From Massilia aurea (GTDB lineage: Bacteria; Pseudomonadota; Gammaproteobacteria; Burkholderiales; Burkholderiaceae_D): a stretch of 64,000 nt of DNA. The DNA lies in NCBI RefSeq assembly GCF_024753205.1, contig NZ_JANUGZ010000003.1:372001-436000 (forward strand), written 5' to 3'. The notes below the pieces were generated by a model. The model had not been told where the DNA came from. It saw only the letters and a list, made by a program, of their open reading frames with translations, and did not search any database. Positions 61,807 to 64,000 of the stretch are shown here, one piece after another (the first letter of the stretch is position 1; every line of letters begins with the position of its first letter). Both the position numbers and the translations under genes were made by a program.

Positions 61807-64000
61807 TTAGAAGTCGACCTGCGCCGACAGCAGCACCGTGCGCGGCGCCGCAGTCGTGCCAACCGTGGCCAGCGTGCTGCTCGACAGCCAGTAGCGCTTG
61901 TTGGCCGCGTTCTCGACGCTGGCGCGCAGCACGACCGGCTTGCCCATCAGTTCAGTACGATAACGCGCGCCGAGATCGAAGCGCGTCCACGACGAGATAT
62001 ACACGGTATTGGTCACATTCTGCGCCAGCTCGGCCGTGTGAATCGCGCGGGCGTTGAGGCTCAGGCCGCTAATCCATGGCAAGTCCCAGTCGATGCCGGC
62101 ATTGAATGCATTCTTCGGCACGCCCGTGGCTTTCTTGCCTTCGTTGATGCCGCCGGCGGTGCGCTGCTGTTTGGCATTGTAGAACGTGGCGCTCGTCATC
62201 AGGCGCAGGCCCGGTGCGGCTTCGCCGACCGCCGATAGTTCCAGGCCGCGGTTGCGCTGCGTGCCATCCAGGCTGTAGACCGTCGTCAGCGGATCGGTGA
62301 TCGCGTTCGGACGATCGATCTGGAACACGGCGGCGCCGAGCAGGACGCGGCCGGTATCGACTTTCGTGCCCACTTCGTATTGCTTGGACTTGAACGGGGC
62401 GAAGACTTCACCGGCGTTCGCGGCCGTGGCCGGGGCGGTGCTGCCGCGGGTCAGGCCCGACGTGAAGTTGGCGTACAGCGAGACGTTCTCCATCGGCATG
62501 ACGACCAGGCCAGCCAGCGGCGAGACGGCGCTCTCGCTGTACGAGCTCGTCACCGCGCCGCCTGGCGCCACGTTGTCGGCCGACACCTTCTGCTTGCGCA
62601 AGCCGCCGGTGAACAGTACGCGACCGTCCAGGAACGTCAGCGTGTCGGTCAGCGAGACGCTCGACAGCTCGGTTTCCGACGTCTTGGTCGGCGCCAGGCG
62701 ATCGCCCGTCATCGGCGTGATCGCGACCGGGTTGTAGATGTTCGACAGCTGCGACGAGCTTGGCGCGGCCGACAGGTAAAAGCTGCCCGCTTCGCTGTCC
62801 AGGCGCGAGACCGAGGCGGTGATGTAGTGCTTGAGGCCGGCCGTGTCCAGGCTCAGGCGGGCGCCGACTTCGCCGGTCTTGCTGCGTCCATAGGCGTCAT
62901 ACCAGGCGTTGGTCAGGCGGAAGTTGCCGGCGGCGTCGACCGCGTTCAGTGCGCGCGCCGTCGGGAAGTCCTGCTCGCTGGCGCCGTAGTGGTAGCCGGC
63001 TGTCGCGTAGACCATCAACTGCTTCGACACGTCGTATTCGAGGCGCGAGGCAATCGTCGCGTCGCGGAACTCGAGGTCGGCGCCGCGGTACACGGCTCGG
63101 TGGCCCGACGGTGGCGCCGGGATCGACGCGATGTCAGGCCGGAAGCTGTTCTGCGCGCGGAAGTTGTCGGTCTTTTCTTGCTGGCCGTAGCTGTCCAGGG
63201 TCCAGCGCAGTTTTGGCGACCGGTAGTCGAGTGCGATTGCGGCCAGGCCGACCTCCTGCTTGCCGTCGTCGATATTGGTGTCGCCGCCGCGGATCACACC
63301 GTTGACGCGCACGCCCCAGGCGCCGTTGTCGCCAAAGCGGCGGCCGACGTCCACATGGGTGCCAAACAGCGCCTTGCTTTCATAGGTAGCCGTCACGCGC
63401 GTCAGTGGCTGGTCGCCGGCGCGCTTGGTCACGATATTGATGTTGCCGCCGACGCTGCCGTTCGGGCTGATGCCGTACATCAGCGTGCCCGGGCCCTTGA
63501 GCACTTCGACGCGCTCCATGATGGCGGCCGGCATGCGGTTCGACGACGACAAGCCGTACAGGCCGTTCAGGCCGACGTCGCCGCTGGTGACATTGAAGCC
63601 CCGGATCTGGAAGTCTTCGCTGAACCCGCCGGTCGACGTCATCACGCGCACCGACGCTTCGTTGACGACGACGTCGGCCAGTGTGCGCACCTGCTGGTCT
63701 TCGAGGATCTGCGACGTATAGTTGGTTGTAGAGAACGGCGTCTTCATGATGTCCGCCTCGCCCAGGATGCCCAGTCCGCCGCTGCGACCGATCTGTCCGC
63801 CGGCATAGGCCGGATCGGCCTGCACTTTCGCACCGGTGATGATCACCTTCTCCACTGCGGCCGGCCCTGCTTCCTGCGCATTGGCGGCAAATGGCAGCGC
63901 CAGGATCGGCGCCGAGGCGACGACGCTGACGAGAGCGCTCCTGACCAGGCGCGACAGGATCGATTCGACGGGTGGGCGTGATGAGGCGTTGGCGTGCTGG
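61807..64000 (-). CDS. TonB-dependent siderophore receptor, 5' end cut by the window edge
   Basis: Outer-membrane receptor; at least ~730 residues are visible and the N-terminus lies beyond base 64,000. A signal sequence is seen near the edge (SVVASAPILALPFAANAQEA), so only a few tens of residues are missing. The TonB-box region is VEKVIITGAKV, the plug has VRTLADVVVNEASVRVM, FQIRGFNV and VEVLKGPGTLMYGISPNG, and the barrel ends in SAQVDF with terminal Phe. This is a ferric-siderophore (CirA/FpvA-like) architecture. It would use energy from TonB to bring chelated iron into the periplasm. Confidence 0.92.
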   Translation of the reverse strand, partial: QHANASSRPPVESILSRLVRSALVSVVASAPILALPFAANAQEAGPAAVEKVIITGAKVQADPAYAGGQIGRSGGLGILGEADIMKTPFSTTNYTSQILEDQQVRTLADVVVNEASVRVMTSTGGFSEDFQIRGFNVTSGDVGLNGLYGLSSSNRMPAAIMERVEVLKGPGTLMYGISPNGSVGGNINIVTKRAGDQPLTRVTATYESKALFGTHVDVGRRFGDNGAWGVRVNGVIRGGDTNIDDGKQEVGLAAIALDYRSPKLRWTLDSYGQQEKTDNFRAQNSFRPDIASIPAPPSGHRAVYRGADLEFRDATIASRLEYDVSKQLMVYATAGYHYGASEQDFPTARALNAVDAAGNFRLTNAWYDAYGRSKTGEVGARLSLDTAGLKHYITASVSRLDSEAGSFYLSAAPSSSQLSNIYNPVAITPMTGDRLAPTKTSETELSSVSLTDTLTFLDGRVLFTGGLRKQKVSADNVAPGGAVTSSYSESAVSPLAGLVVMPMENVSLYANFTSGLTRGSTAPATAANAGEVFAPFKSKQYEVGTKVDTGRVLLGAAVFQIDRPNAITDPLTTVYSLDGTQRNRGLELSAVGEAAPGLRLMTSATFYNAKQQRTAGGINEGKKATGVPKNAFNAGIDWDLPWISGLSLNARAIHTAELAQNVTNTVYISSWTRFDLGARYRTELMGKPVVLRASVENAANKRYWLSSSTLATVGTTAAPRTVLLSAQVDF

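Overview
The window looks like a chromosomal segment of a high-G+C betaproteobacterium of the order Burkholderiales, most likely family Oxalobacteraceae (Massilia/Telluria/Duganella type). I infer this from gene content and protein flavour: a kdp operon led by a TorF-type porin, hldD-waaF, a YqhA-fumarase-murI block, a PEP-CTERM protein, several chemotaxis and c-di-GMP proteins, and abundant short GGGTCAG-type repeats. No marker gene settles genus or species. Both ends cut genes: a chemotaxis receptor at the left and a TonB-dependent receptor at the right.

Left part (1-31.4 kb). A chemotaxis receptor, a GNAT acetyltransferase, a hybrid histidine kinase, an exported M28 aminopeptidase and a small ABM-type monooxygenase come first, followed by a 430-bp cluster of short repeats. 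A leftward potassium operon follows: TorF-like porin, a 30-aa membrane peptide, kdpF, kdpA, kdpB, kdpC, kdpD, kdpE, with mostly overlapping or nearly touching reading frames. Next come hldD and waaF (LPS inner core heptose), then a rightward metal-uptake block (DUF2946-like protein, TonB receptor, PepSY membrane protein). A fatty-acid desaturase overlaps the PepSY gene tail to tail. After it come a TerD/vWA and TerC/CBS pair, a sterol-desaturase-family protein, a PEP-CTERM protein, a DUF3606-SDR pair and a RibD-C/DHFR-like reductase.

Middle (31.4-57.5 kb). tRNA-Ser(GGA) precedes an unusual 903-aa envelope protein that joins a NodB polysaccharide deacetylase, a caspase-like protease and TPRs. 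Then come acs, yqhA, class I fumarase, murI and tRNA-His(GTG). A small module (BPSL0067-like cysteine amidase candidate plus exported STY0301-like partner) sits between two copies of a ~150-bp element. From 50.5 down to 41.3 kb runs a six-gene leftward operon centred on a 1240-aa tubulin/FtsZ-superfamily protein with a C-terminal GYF domain. Its neighbours are a possible beta-propeller protein, a degenerate-MIDAS vWA-like membrane protein, a three-TM protein, a zinc-ribbon TM protein and a glycine-zipper lipoprotein. I consider this the best candidate for an undescribed system. A pentapeptide-repeat protein, a diguanylate cyclase, a YXWGXW protein, a free TonB C-terminal domain, a second chemotaxis receptor and dusA complete this part.

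Right part (57.5-64 kb). Next to the 5' end of dusA, a family of prophage integration sites, lies an A+T-rich island. It holds a HEPN-domain protein and an AbiC-like abortive-infection membrane protein, each abutting a copy of a phage outer-spanin (Rz1) sequence, and the wreck of a lysis cassette (endolysin and Rz pseudogenes). It looks like a decayed prophage whose lysis-gene end collected anti-phage genes. A siderophore-type TonB receptor closes the window.
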